DNA of 64,000 bases from Gordonia sp. 'Campus' (GTDB lineage Bacteria; Actinomycetota; Actinomycetes; Mycobacteriales; Mycobacteriaceae), in the NCBI RefSeq assembly GCF_022206305.1, contig NZ_JAKOIW010000003.1, forward strand, positions 276,234-340,233. Direction: 5' to 3'. Position 1 is the stretch's first letter, and each line of letters opens with the position of its first letter. The notes beneath the pieces are model-generated. The model was not told where the DNA came from and made no database searches. It was given only the letters and a program-made list of their open reading frames with translations. Position numbers and translations under genes: made by a program. This document shows positions 31,528 to 41,483 of this stretch, piece by piece.

Positions 31528-33072
31528 ATGACCAGGACTCGCCGGAACAGGGTTCGCTGGCGTCTCATCCGTGCTGTGCTCGCCGGGTTGCTGGTGGCCA
31601 CCGGGGTCGGTTTGGGTGCGTTCAACGACTGGTGGGTTGCGCTGTTCTTCGGGATCCCGCTCGTCTTCGTCGGCATCGCGGTCAGCCCCCGGCCCTCGCG
31701 GGTGTCCGAACTCCCGGAGTTCCGGCGCGCCAACTCCCCCGATGCGCCGCAGGTCGAGGTCGAGGCCCTCACACGCAGCAGCCTCACCGCCGAGGACCTC
31801 CAGCCGACGATGGTCGCGGCCACCATCAATCCCCCGGACGACACCGCCTACCGCGCCCGCTGGATCACCTCGATGACGAAGGGCAACTTCCAGTCGCTGA
31901 CCGACAGTCCGTTCACGACCCTGCCGCCGGATGCGCTGCCACCCCGGGAGCAGACCGAGACGCCCGAATTCGACGACCAGCCCGGCCGCTGGGCGGTGGT
32001 GTACCCGGTGGTGACCCTGCTGGCCGCAGGCGCGCTGCTGTTCGGGGTCGCCGACGGGTGGGACGTGGAGGGGCCCTCGCTGTCCGGCTTCGATTCGGCG
32101 GTCGACGCCGGGGAGCAGGAAGACGACGAAAACGGACCGACCCTTGCCGACCGGCATCGGCGGTTGATGGACGCGATCGTCGAGCACGAAGGCCCACAAG
32201 CCCCACGGAATGTGGTGAGTTTGCGGTACAACCTCGGTTCATCCTCTGACCAGGCGATCGTCGTCGACCCGGCTACCGGCCGAACGACCAGCATCAGCGC
32301 CTGGGATGAGGACTCGAACGAGACCAGAACGTCGGCCTTCGATCGACAGATATCGTTCGACGCCGCGGCCATCAACACCGATGTCCTTGGTTCCATCAAG
32401 GCGCCCATGGAGTCGGCGGTGCGCACGTATTCGCCCGGTGCGGAACTCACAGCCGTCCGTATCGAGCGTTCCGGCCCGAACGAGCCCGTCATCATCACGG
32501 GCAGTGTCGATGGCGGCGAGGACACATCGCGCGACTTCGAAGTCCAGGCCCGACCCGACGGCACCGTCGCCGACTTCTTCGACCCCGCGGACTTCCAGAA
32601 GTCCTTCCAACTGGCACGCGACCAACTGGTGGCTGCCCGCGTCTCGTTGAACGCTCCCGTCATCGAGGAGTTCATCATCCAGGGGACCGCCGAAGGGGTG
32701 TCTCCGGTGAGCGCAAGCGACATCCAGAATTCGGGCGGAGTCCTGGTCCGATACCGGATCGGTGACCGAGGCGGCGAGGTCGCGGTCGCCCCCGGCCACT
32801 TCCCTACCGCCGATACCCCATCAGGCCGCTATCGCGCAGAGGGCTTTCGCTTCGACCGGATCTCCGCGGAGCTGTTCGACCGGGTCCGCGCCGACCTGAT
32901 GAAGCGCGCGTCGGTGCCGGAGTACGACCGGGACGCGGTGATCGTCGAAGTCGAGCGCAATCGGGTGGACGAGGATCAGCCTTTCGTCATCGCGGTGAAG
33001 CTCTTCAACACCGACGATGCCGAAGGCCTCTACACACTGGACGGCGACTTCATCAAGATGGGCCTGAACTGA
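31528..33072 (+). CDS. Membrane protein of unknown function
   Basis: 514-aa protein not recognised. Two N-terminal membrane spans (LIRAVLAGLLVATGVGLGAF; WWVALFFGIPLVFVGIAV, about residues 13-52) are followed by a cytosolic segment of about 90 residues, a third span near 157-175 (VVYPVVTLLAAGALLFGVAD), and a large beta-rich region to the end, probably extracytoplasmic. No catalytic motif seen. The ATG faces secA2 across a 152-bp divergent gap. It is convergent with the unknown membrane gene at 33.1-34.3 kb. Confidence 0.78.
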   Translation: MTRTRRNRVRWRLIRAVLAGLLVATGVGLGAFNDWWVALFFGIPLVFVGIAVSPRPSRVSELPEFRRANSPDAPQVEVEALTRSSLTAEDLQPTMVAATINPPDDTAYRARWITSMTKGNFQSLTDSPFTTLPPDALPPREQTETPEFDDQPGRWAVVYPVVTLLAAGALLFGVADGWDVEGPSLSGFDSAVDAGEQEDDENGPTLADRHRRLMDAIVEHEGPQAPRNVVSLRYNLGSSSDQAIVVDPATGRTTSISAWDEDSNETRTSAFDRQISFDAAAINTDVLGSIKAPMESAVRTYSPGAELTAVRIERSGPNEPVIITGSVDGGEDTSRDFEVQARPDGTVADFFDPADFQKSFQLARDQLVAARVSLNAPVIEEFIIQGTAEGVSPVSASDIQNSGGVLVRYRIGDRGGEVAVAPGHFPTADTPSGRYRAEGFRFDRISAELFDRVRADLMKRASVPEYDRDAVIVEVERNRVDEDQPFVIAVKLFNTDDAEGLYTLDGDFIKMGLN

Positions 33073-33096
33073 CGGTTCGGTCGTCGTCCGACACTC

Positions 33097-34299
33097 TCAC
33101 GCCTTGGGCGTGCCCGCTTCCAGCGCCCGGCGTGTGACGGCCTGCAACTCGGCGACCGCCGCCTCGGGCGGGTGCAGCACGCCGCGGTCGGTCATCGTGC
33201 TGACGATGTCGCGTACCCGGCCGTAGTAGGTGGCCTGTTCGGCGGGCGTGCTGCTGGCGGCTGCGTGGTTGTAGAGCTTGAGCGCGCGATCGAGATCGTC
33301 CTGATCGCCTTGCTCCAGATAGGTCGCGCCCACGCGACGGCCGTGTTTCTCGCACGCGATCCAGGCCCGTCGGAGTGCGGCCACGGACTGTTGGTAGGCG
33401 TCGGCCCGCGACCGGTTCCTCGGGTACTCGTCGGTGCGCAGCGCGGTTGCCTCGTCGAGCGCGAGGTGAAACGTCTGCGTCTGCTCGACCGTCACGTCGG
33501 TGACAGCCGGGTACCGGAGGAGCATCGCGGGATCGAGTTCGTAGGTGCCGTAGGCGCCGAGGATCTCGTCGTGCCTGCGCGCCGCCTCTTCCCACAGACG
33601 TTCGGCGGCCTCGTCGGAGCCTGCGTCGACGATGCGCGGTCCCATCGACGGCGGCCTGGTCAGGTCCACCGGCTCGGCGTCAGGAGCCGATGTCTCGGCA
33701 CGCGGCCTCGACGTGGCGGATGTGGACGCCTTCTTCTTGGTCGTCACACGTTCCGGAGCGTGTCGGCGGAGCCGCGTGAGAATCTCGGCCACGGCCGGAT
33801 CGCCTTCGACGACCGCGACCCGCCAGAACTCCGTCTCGGCCTCAGACTTGTCGGACGCCGAAACAGATTCCGCGTCAACGGGTTTGCCGTTCTGGGTCGC
33901 GAACGTGAGCTTCAGATACTTCTGCCCGGCGACGGTGAGGTGCTGGGCTCGTCCGCCGGCCATGTGCGACGTCGAATCCGACGGCCCGCCGACCGCGACG
34001 GTGACCAGCGAGGTCAGCGGGTACGCCTGGAGGGTGCGGTCCTCGTTCCCGAAGTAGACGGTGTCGTCGTCCACTGTGAGCAACACCGCGCCACGGTCAC
34101 CGAGGCGTCCGTATGCGGCGCTCAGCAGTGATGCGGCCAGTGCCGCGGCGACCACGGCCGAGGTGACGAGGCCACCGACCCCGGCGATGTTGAGCCCTAC
34201 GAGTGAGACCATCCCGGCGAGCATCAACACCCATGCGGAGGTGGCAGAGCGATGGTGACGCCCGGAGAGATACTCCGTACGACAGGTCACCGGGACCAT
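33097..34299 (-). CDS. Membrane-anchored protein of unknown function
   Basis: 400-aa protein not recognised. Two adjacent membrane spans (VLMLAGMVSLVGLNIAGVGG; VTSAVVAAALAASLLSAAY, about residues 24-63) come first, then a beta-rich PH-like segment (VLLTVDDDTVYFGNEDRTLQ; YPLTSLVTVAVGG), a charged linker near 180-215, and a helical C-terminal domain with TPR-like character (LDRALKLYNHAAASSTPAEQ; RDIVSTMTDRGVLHPPEAAV). ATG 34299 follows GGGGG. Ends 24 bp from the convergent neighbour. Confidence 0.75.
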   Translation of the reverse strand: MVPVTCRTEYLSGRHHRSATSAWVLMLAGMVSLVGLNIAGVGGLVTSAVVAAALAASLLSAAYGRLGDRGAVLLTVDDDTVYFGNEDRTLQAYPLTSLVTVAVGGPSDSTSHMAGGRAQHLTVAGQKYLKLTFATQNGKPVDAESVSASDKSEAETEFWRVAVVEGDPAVAEILTRLRRHAPERVTTKKKASTSATSRPRAETSAPDAEPVDLTRPPSMGPRIVDAGSDEAAERLWEEAARRHDEILGAYGTYELDPAMLLRYPAVTDVTVEQTQTFHLALDEATALRTDEYPRNRSRADAYQQSVAALRRAWIACEKHGRRVGATYLEQGDQDDLDRALKLYNHAAASSTPAEQATYYGRVRDIVSTMTDRGVLHPPEAAVAELQAVTRRALEAGTPKA

Positions 34300-34349
34300 G
34301 AGGCGCCCCCATTCGTCATATCCATATCCCCGTCCGGTCGGCTACCGTC

Positions 34350-35842
<1,493 letters not shown>

Positions 35843-35851
35843 TCTCTGCCT

Positions 35852-36682
35852 ATGTCGAAGAAGGACAAGCAGAAGCAGGCGCGGATCGGGAACAAGGTCT
35901 ACGAGGCCGAGATGTTCCGGCTGCAGACCGAGCTCGTCAAACTCCAGGAATGGGTCCGCGCGAGCGGCGCACGGGTCGTGGTGATCTTCGAGGGGCGCGA
36001 CGCCGCGGGCAAGGGCGGCACCATCAAACGAATCACCGAATACCTGAGCCCACGCGTCGCACGCGTCGCCGCACTCCCCGCCCCGACCGATCGCGAACGC
36101 GGGCAGTGGTACTACCAGCGATACGTCGCCCACCTGCCCGCGCCGGGTGAGATCGTGCTGTTCGACCGTTCCTGGTACAACCGCGCGGGCGTCGAGAAGG
36201 TCATGGGTTTCTGTACGCCCGAAGAACATTCGCGTTTTCTCCGGCAGACGCCGATCTTCGAGCAGATGCTGATCGACGACGGAATCCTGTTGCGCAAGTA
36301 CTGGTTCTCGGTGTCCGACGACGAGCAGCTCAAGCGGTTCCGCTCACGGATGAACGACCCCGTGCGGCAATGGAAGTTGAGCCCCATGGACCTCGAGTCG
36401 GTCTACCGGTGGGAAGACTACTCTCGCGCCAAAGACGAGATGATGGTCCACACCGACACGGCGCTGAGTCCGTGGTTCGTCGTCGAATCCGACGTCAAGA
36501 AGCACGCGCGGCTCAACATGATCTCTCACCTGCTCTCGACACTCGACTACGAGGAGGTCCCGCGACCGAAGGTGTCCCTGCCGAAGCATCCGATCGAGTC
36601 CGGGAACTATCACCGGCCGCCTCGTTCCCTGTCCAAGTACGTTCCCGACCACGTGGCGACGCTGATCCGCACCGACCACTGA
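35852..36682 (+). CDS. ppk2: Polyphosphate kinase 2
   Basis: 276-aa class I PPK2 that phosphorylates nucleoside diphosphates (or hydrolyses the reverse way) using inorganic polyphosphate. Walker A is in VVIFEGRDAAGKGGTIKRIT (about residues 43-62), Walker B in GEIVLFDRSWYNRAGVEKVM (about 105-124), and the lid region is RQTPIFEQMLIDDGILLRKY. It has a basic N-terminus (MSKKDKQKQ). The final TGA shares a base with the next start (TGATG). Confidence 0.94.
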   Translation: MSKKDKQKQARIGNKVYEAEMFRLQTELVKLQEWVRASGARVVVIFEGRDAAGKGGTIKRITEYLSPRVARVAALPAPTDRERGQWYYQRYVAHLPAPGEIVLFDRSWYNRAGVEKVMGFCTPEEHSRFLRQTPIFEQMLIDDGILLRKYWFSVSDDEQLKRFRSRMNDPVRQWKLSPMDLESVYRWEDYSRAKDEMMVHTDTALSPWFVVESDVKKHARLNMISHLLSTLDYEEVPRPKVSLPKHPIESGNYHRPPRSLSKYVPDHVATLIRTDH

Positions 36683-36978
36683 TGTGGATCGGGTTCTGCG
36701 AGTTCGACTATCTCCTCGGTGACGTCCACTCGTTGAAACAGAAACGCTCTGTGGTGCGGCCCATCGTCGCCGATCTCCGGAAACGGTTCGCCATCTCGGC
36801 GGCCGAGGTCGGGCATCTGGATGTGCACCGGCGAGCGGTCATCGGCGTGAGTGTCGTCGCGGCCGACCGCGGCCATGTCGTGGACGTACTCGACCAGGCC
36901 GAGCGATCTGCGGCGGGTCACCCGGAGGTCGAACTCCTGTCGGTCCGGCGCCGCGTGCTCAGCGGCGACGACTTCTGA
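36682..36978 (+). CDS. DUF503 (YlxP-like) family protein
   Basis: 98-aa protein. GFCEFDYLLGDVHSLKQKRS is the DUF503 signature, followed by VVRPIVADLRKRFAISAAEV and AAGHPEVELLSVRRRVLSGD. Small ferredoxin-like fold protein of unclear role, elsewhere found next to translation-factor genes. Coupled to ppk2 by a one-base TGATG overlap. Confidence 0.88.
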   Translation: MWIGFCEFDYLLGDVHSLKQKRSVVRPIVADLRKRFAISAAEVGHLDVHRRAVIGVSVVAADRGHVVDVLDQAERSAAGHPEVELLSVRRRVLSGDDF

Positions 36979-36985
36979 CCGTGTC

Positions 36986-37549
36986 TCAGACCACGCCGGC
37001 GGCGACGGCTGCCCGGCGGTAGGCCTCGGCGAGCGAGTCGACGGTCTCGTGGGCGTTGAGACCGCTCGGGTTGGGGACAACCCACAGATCTGCGCCGTCC
37101 CAGGTCTCGTCCTGGCGTCCCGGAACCGCGTCGCGTCGTCCGAAAGCGCTGCGGTAGGCGGTGATTCCGGCCACGGCGACCACCCGCGGACGGATCGCGC
37201 GGACGCGCTCGAGCAGGCGGCGGCCACCCTCACGTAGTTCGTCGTCGCTGAGTTCGGCGGCGGTGGCGGTGGCGCGGGGTACGACGTTGGTGATCCCGAC
37301 ACCCCGGCCGAGCAGGGTCGCACGGTCCGCGTCCGACATCCCGGCGGACGCGTCGATCACGTGATCGACGATCCCGGCACGAGCGAGGGCGGGATAGAAG
37401 CGATTGCCGGGGCGGGCGAAATGTGCGCCCGTCGCGGCAGTCCACAGGCCGGGATTGATGCCGACGAACAACAACCGGCAGTCGTCTCCGACCAGGTCGT
37501 CGACCGTCCGGTCGGCGTAACCGAGCAGCTCTGCTCTCGTGAATCCCAT
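36986..37549 (-). CDS. mug: Mismatch-specific uracil/thymine DNA glycosylase (Mug family)
   Basis: 187-aa base-excision enzyme. The active-site segment LLFVGINPGLWTAATGAHFA with RPGNRFYPAL (about residues 26-55) and the late VVPNPSGLNAH are the Mug/TDG signatures; Asn in GINPG activates water. It removes U or T from G mismatches or ethenocytosine. ATG 37549 is chosen because the upstream in-frame stretch is the antisense of the VOC gene. Convergent with DUF503 (7-bp gap). Confidence 0.92.
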   Translation of the reverse strand: MGFTRAELLGYADRTVDDLVGDDCRLLFVGINPGLWTAATGAHFARPGNRFYPALARAGIVDHVIDASAGMSDADRATLLGRGVGITNVVPRATATAAELSDDELREGGRRLLERVRAIRPRVVAVAGITAYRSAFGRRDAVPGRQDETWDGADLWVVPNPSGLNAHETVDSLAEAYRRAAVAAGVV

Positions 37550-37562
37550 CGGTGCCGCCGGA

Positions 37563-37934
37563 TCAGGAGTCGGAGATCGAGGCGCCGGGCCGTTGCGCCA
37601 CGCAGAACTCGTTGCCGTCCGGGTCGGCAAGCGTCACCCAGGCGAACCCGGGCATCTCGCGGTCGGCGATCTTGGTGGCCCCGGCGTTGAGCAGGCGTGC
37701 GACCTCCGAATCGAGATCCTCGCTCGTGAGATCGAGATGTATGCGGTTCTTGGCGGGCGTCGGATCGTCGACCCGCTGGAACGCCATGCGCGGCGCACCT
37801 TCGGCGAACGCCACTTCCACGAAGAACCCGCCGTTCTCCTCGACGATGCGCCCGCCGAGCTGCTCGGCCCACCAGGTGGCCAACGGCATCGGTTCACGAG
37901 TGTCCACGGTGATCTTTCCCAGCGCGAGTGTCAT
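37563..37934 (-). CDS. VOC (glyoxalase/bleomycin resistance) family protein
   Basis: 123-aa single VOC module. LALGKITVDTREPMPLATWW at the start, EDLDSEVARLLNAGATKIAD and the end VTLADPDGNEFCVAQRPG are typical of actinobacterial glyoxalase-like proteins. Metal-ligand candidates include H in NRIHLDLT and E in GNEFCV. ATG 37934 is preferred, but the 18-bp repeat directly upstream supplies in-frame ATG codons at 37940 and 37958 as well, so the true start is uncertain. Substrate unknown. Confidence 0.86.
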   Translation of the reverse strand: MTLALGKITVDTREPMPLATWWAEQLGGRIVEENGGFFVEVAFAEGAPRMAFQRVDDPTPAKNRIHLDLTSEDLDSEVARLLNAGATKIADREMPGFAWVTLADPDGNEFCVAQRPGASISDS

Positions 37935-37970
37935 GGGCATCAACCTACCGGCGGGCATCAACCCACCGGC
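37935..37970. repeat. Two 18-bp direct repeats at the VOC gene start
   Basis: Units GGGCATCAACCTACCGGC (37935-37952) and GGGCATCAACCCACCGGC (37953-37970) differ at one base. On the VOC sense strand each carries GG(T/G)GGTTGATG-like sequence with an in-frame ATG, so each unit can extend the protein by six residues. Confidence 0.85.
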
Positions 37971-38065
37971 GGACGACATCTCGCCGCAGACGAGTCGGCC
38001 CACCGCTGTGCCGCGTTGCCCCACAAGGCGCCCACCAGGTGCGGCCACCACTTACACTCACGTCG

Positions 38066-41000
38066 ATGCTCGGACTCTCGTACTCGGTCTTGGGCGGTCT
38101 CGGCGCTCAGATCGGTTCCGATGCCGTCGAACTCGGCACGCGCAAGCAACGGGCGATACTCGCGCAGCTGATCCTCGCCGAGGGCACGCCGCTGCGCGCC
38201 GACGCGCTGATCGAGGGCATCTGGGGAGACTCGCCGCCCGAACGTGCCGAGGTCTCCCTGCAGTCCTACATCTCGGGGTTGCGCAAGGCACTCGAGCCGA
38301 GCCGCCGACCCCGGAGCCCGTCCACGGTGCTGCTCACCCATGGAACCGGATACAGCCTGCCCACGACCCCGGAGCAGGTCGACCTCCGGCGGTTGACGGC
38401 CTCTCTGGCGAGCGCACGAACCCTGATGCAGCACGATGACACGGCCGCTGCCGCCCCGCTGCTCCAGCAGGTGCTCGACACCTACCGGCCGCTGTTGCCC
38501 GAGTTCGAAGGCCTGCCGTTCCGCGACGAGGCCGCCGACCACCTGGACCGGATGTTGCAGGCCGCCCGGGAGATGTCATTCGAGGCACGCATGGCAGCGG
38601 GCGACCATCACCTGCTGGTGACCGAGCTGGACAGCGCGGTGGAACGCTCGCCGCTCGACGAGGGACTGTGGGTGCTGCTCGCCACCGCGCTGTACCGCCT
38701 CGGTCGTCAGTCGGATGCCCTTGGCGCCATCGCCAACGCACGCCGCATCCTCGCCGACGAGATCGGCGTCGATCCCGGACCACGACTGCGGACCCTCGAA
38801 GGCGACATCCTCGACCACGCACCCCACCTCGACGCCCCCGCGCGGTCCGCGAGCATCACCGTCGACAGATCGGGAGCGGCGCCCACGCCGGTGTCGGTCA
38901 CCTCGACGGGACCGGCGACGGCACAGTCGTCGGCGCCGGTGTCGTCTGGGTTCGAGTTCGATGAGGCGCCGACGCTGGTCGGCCGGACCGACGAGTTGTC
39001 CGTGCTGCATCGTGCGGTGCTCGCCTCGATGGCGGGGCACGGTGGTGTGGTCGTGGTCGAGGGCGAACCCGGGGCGGGCAAGACCGCACTTCTCGACGAG
39101 GCCGGCCGCCGAGCGGCCGGTGCCGCCGAGTTGCGCGTGCTGTGGGGACGCTGCGTCGACGATCCGGCGGCCCCCTCGATGTGGCCGTGGGTGCAGATCC
39201 TCGGCGCGGTTCTCCCCCGGCTCGACCCCGACGACCGAGAACGTCTGCTCGACAGTTCGCTGGGACGAATGGTGACAGAGGGCGTCAACGTGATCCCGCC
39301 GCCCCGGCAGATGCCCGACGCGGCCGCCCGATTCCAGTTCTACGACCAGGCGGCCGATCTGCTCGACGGAGTGGCGGCGACGTCGAAACTGATTATCGTG
39401 CTGGACGACCTCCAGTGGGCGGACGGGGCCTCGCTGGAGTTGTTCGCGCACATGGCCTCCCGACGCACACCGGGGGTGACGTTCTTCGCGTCGCTGCGCT
39501 CGCCGTCGTCGCGGCCGGTCGTCGCCTCGACGCTCGCGACACTGGCCCGCCTCCCGGAACACCGTCGTATCCACGTCGGCCCCCTCACGGGCGACGACAT
39601 CTCGGAGCTGATCCGTCGCGAGACGCAGCAATGGCCCGAGGTGTCGACCGTGTCGTCGATCGAACGACGCACCGGGGGCAACGCGTTCTTCGTCCGCGAA
39701 CTGGCGCGCATCCTCGCCGATCGCGGCTCGATCGCGGGCAGTGCCGTCCCGTCCGGCGTCCGGGACGTGGTCCGGCAGCGCCTCGTCGGTTTGCGCCCGG
39801 AGACCACCGAACTCCTCGAGCTCGCGTCGCTGATCGGGACGCGTGTGGACCTGGTCCTGCTCGCGAGCGCCGCCGGACGCCCGGTCGACGAGGCGCTCGA
39901 CCTGCTCGAGCCCGCCGGTACCGCCGGGGTCATCCGTCTGGGGCCCGATGACCCGTTCGGCTTCGGGTTCAGTCACGACATCATCCGCGAGGCCATCGCC
40001 GGTGGCGTCGCCGCGATGCGCGCCCGCCGCCTGCACCTGGCGATCGCGGACGCACTCGCCGGGAACTCGTCGCCACACGCGGTCACCCGCGTCGCCCGGC
40101 ACCTGTGGTCGGCGGGTCCGCTGGCCGACCGCGACCGCACCATGACAGCTCTGCTCACCGCGGGTGACATCGCGTTGCGCACCTACGATTTCGACGGTGC
40201 GCAACGCCATCTGGGTGACGCGGCGACGCTTGCGCGCAACACCGGCGATCAGCAGACCGAATTGGTGGCGATCACCACCCGGCTCGCGGGAGACGTCGCC
40301 GCACACGGGTACTTCGCCGCCGACCCCGAGCTCCAGGAGCGCGCCCGAACCCTGGCCTCGGCCCTGGGCGACACGCGGCTTCTCGCGACTCTGGACTACG
40401 CACGCTGCGCCGCCCACATCCAGATCGCCGACGCGCACACCGGACATCGACTCGCACAGGATCTACGCCGCCGCGCCGAGGATTCCGACGATCCCGTGGT
40501 CGTCCACCTCGGCATGCAGGTCGCCGGTATCGACGAGTTCACGCGGGGCAACTTCGGGGCGGCACACCGGATCCTGGACACCTACGCGCCCGTCGGAACC
40601 GATCTCGAAGGCCTCCGGGACGACCAGCTCGCGATGGCCCGCGGATTCCGCGCGTGGGCCGCCACCATCCACCTCGGCGCCGACGCCGGACGCGCACTGT
40701 TCGCATCGATGGCCGACGCGCGCCCGGACCCTCGGTCGCAATTGGGGATGGCGATCTTCGCGGTCGGCGCGGCGTCCATGCTGGGTGACGCGGACTGGGT
40801 TCTCGACGCCGGCCGGGCGATCACCGCGGGGAGCCCTGGCGCACTCGCCTACCTCCGGCGCGGGGGCGAGCGGATGTACTGGTGGGCACGGGCAATGACC
40901 GGCGACGTCGACGACGCCCTCACCAGAATCGATCAGCTCGGGGCCGACCACCACGACATGGCGGACCACCCGCGCACCGGCGAGGGATTCTGGCTCGGCC

Positions 41001-41278
41001 TGCACGCCGAGACGCTGGTCGTCGCCGGCAAGCTCACCGACGCCGCGGTGCTGCTCGATCGGGCCGCCGACTTCGCCGAACGCACCGGCGAACGCTATGC
41101 CGCCGCGCATCTCGCTCTGGTGCGTGCCCGCTACGAATACGCCAACGGACGCCCGGCAGCACAGGTCGGCACGACGCTGCAGAACGCCCGTGACACCGCG
41201 ATCGCCCAGGAGGCCTGGGCTCTAGTGACACGGATCGACGAGCTCGGACGCACGTGGGGTCTCGCACCGCCGCGGTGA
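38066..41278 (+). CDS. SARP/BTAD transcriptional regulator with AAA ATPase domain (AfsR/DnrI-like)
   Basis: 1070-aa regulator. An OmpR-type winged helix at about residues 5-100 (YSVLGGLGAQIGSDAVELGT; LQSYISGLRKALEPSRRPRS) and a bacterial transcriptional activator domain at about 105-250 are followed by an AAA_16 ATPase from about 300: Walker A VVEGEPGAGKTALLDE, Walker B LIIVLDDLQWADGASLELF. The C-terminal 450 residues are TPR-like helices, with no LuxR HTH at the end. Such proteins switch on nearby biosynthetic or resistance genes; the downstream FAD oxidase is a possible target. Confidence 0.92.
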   Translation: MLGLSYSVLGGLGAQIGSDAVELGTRKQRAILAQLILAEGTPLRADALIEGIWGDSPPERAEVSLQSYISGLRKALEPSRRPRSPSTVLLTHGTGYSLPTTPEQVDLRRLTASLASARTLMQHDDTAAAAPLLQQVLDTYRPLLPEFEGLPFRDEAADHLDRMLQAAREMSFEARMAAGDHHLLVTELDSAVERSPLDEGLWVLLATALYRLGRQSDALGAIANARRILADEIGVDPGPRLRTLEGDILDHAPHLDAPARSASITVDRSGAAPTPVSVTSTGPATAQSSAPVSSGFEFDEAPTLVGRTDELSVLHRAVLASMAGHGGVVVVEGEPGAGKTALLDEAGRRAAGAAELRVLWGRCVDDPAAPSMWPWVQILGAVLPRLDPDDRERLLDSSLGRMVTEGVNVIPPPRQMPDAAARFQFYDQAADLLDGVAATSKLIIVLDDLQWADGASLELFAHMASRRTPGVTFFASLRSPSSRPVVASTLATLARLPEHRRIHVGPLTGDDISELIRRETQQWPEVSTVSSIERRTGGNAFFVRELARILADRGSIAGSAVPSGVRDVVRQRLVGLRPETTELLELASLIGTRVDLVLLASAAGRPVDEALDLLEPAGTAGVIRLGPDDPFGFGFSHDIIREAIAGGVAAMRARRLHLAIADALAGNSSPHAVTRVARHLWSAGPLADRDRTMTALLTAGDIALRTYDFDGAQRHLGDAATLARNTGDQQTELVAITTRLAGDVAAHGYFAADPELQERARTLASALGDTRLLATLDYARCAAHIQIADAHTGHRLAQDLRRRAEDSDDPVVVHLGMQVAGIDEFTRGNFGAAHRILDTYAPVGTDLEGLRDDQLAMARGFRAWAATIHLGADAGRALFASMADARPDPRSQLGMAIFAVGAASMLGDADWVLDAGRAITAGSPGALAYLRRGGERMYWWARAMTGDVDDALTRIDQLGADHHDMADHPRTGEGFWLGLHAETLVVAGKLTDAAVLLDRAADFAERTGERYAAAHLALVRARYEYANGRPAAQVGTTLQNARDTAIAQEAWALVTRIDELGRTWGLAPPR

Positions 41279-41286
41279 CCCCCTGA

Positions 41287-41354
41287 CCCGTGCAATGACT
41301 GCGCCCGTGCAATGACTGCGCCCGTGCGACGACTGCGCCCGTGCGACGACTGCT
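41287..41354. repeat. Four-copy 17-bp tandem repeat upstream of the FAD oxidoreductase
   Basis: CCCGTGCAATGACTGCG at 41287-41303 and 41304-41320 are identical; 41321-41337 and 41338-41354 read CCCGTGCGACGACTGC(G/T). The array starts 8 bp after the SARP gene stop and ends about 130 bp before the FAD gene. Confidence 0.92.
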
Positions 41355-41483
41355 CGACGGCCGGATCAAGTCCGCCTCAAGTCGGCGCCAAGGGATCCCC
41401 GAGATCGTGGTCGGGTATCCGGCGCTGCCGGAGAGTTGACCACTCCCGCCGGACGACCCCGGCCCGCACTCGAGGACCCGCCG

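Noticed and set aside
28991..31531. 846-codon plus-strand frame opposite secA2
   Set aside because: SecA2 on the minus strand has all motor motifs; the plus frame has none and is His/Arg/Val-rich noise.
38576..40447. 623-codon minus-strand frame inside the SARP gene
   Set aside because: Antisense shadow; the plus strand has intact wHTH, BTAD and AAA motifs.
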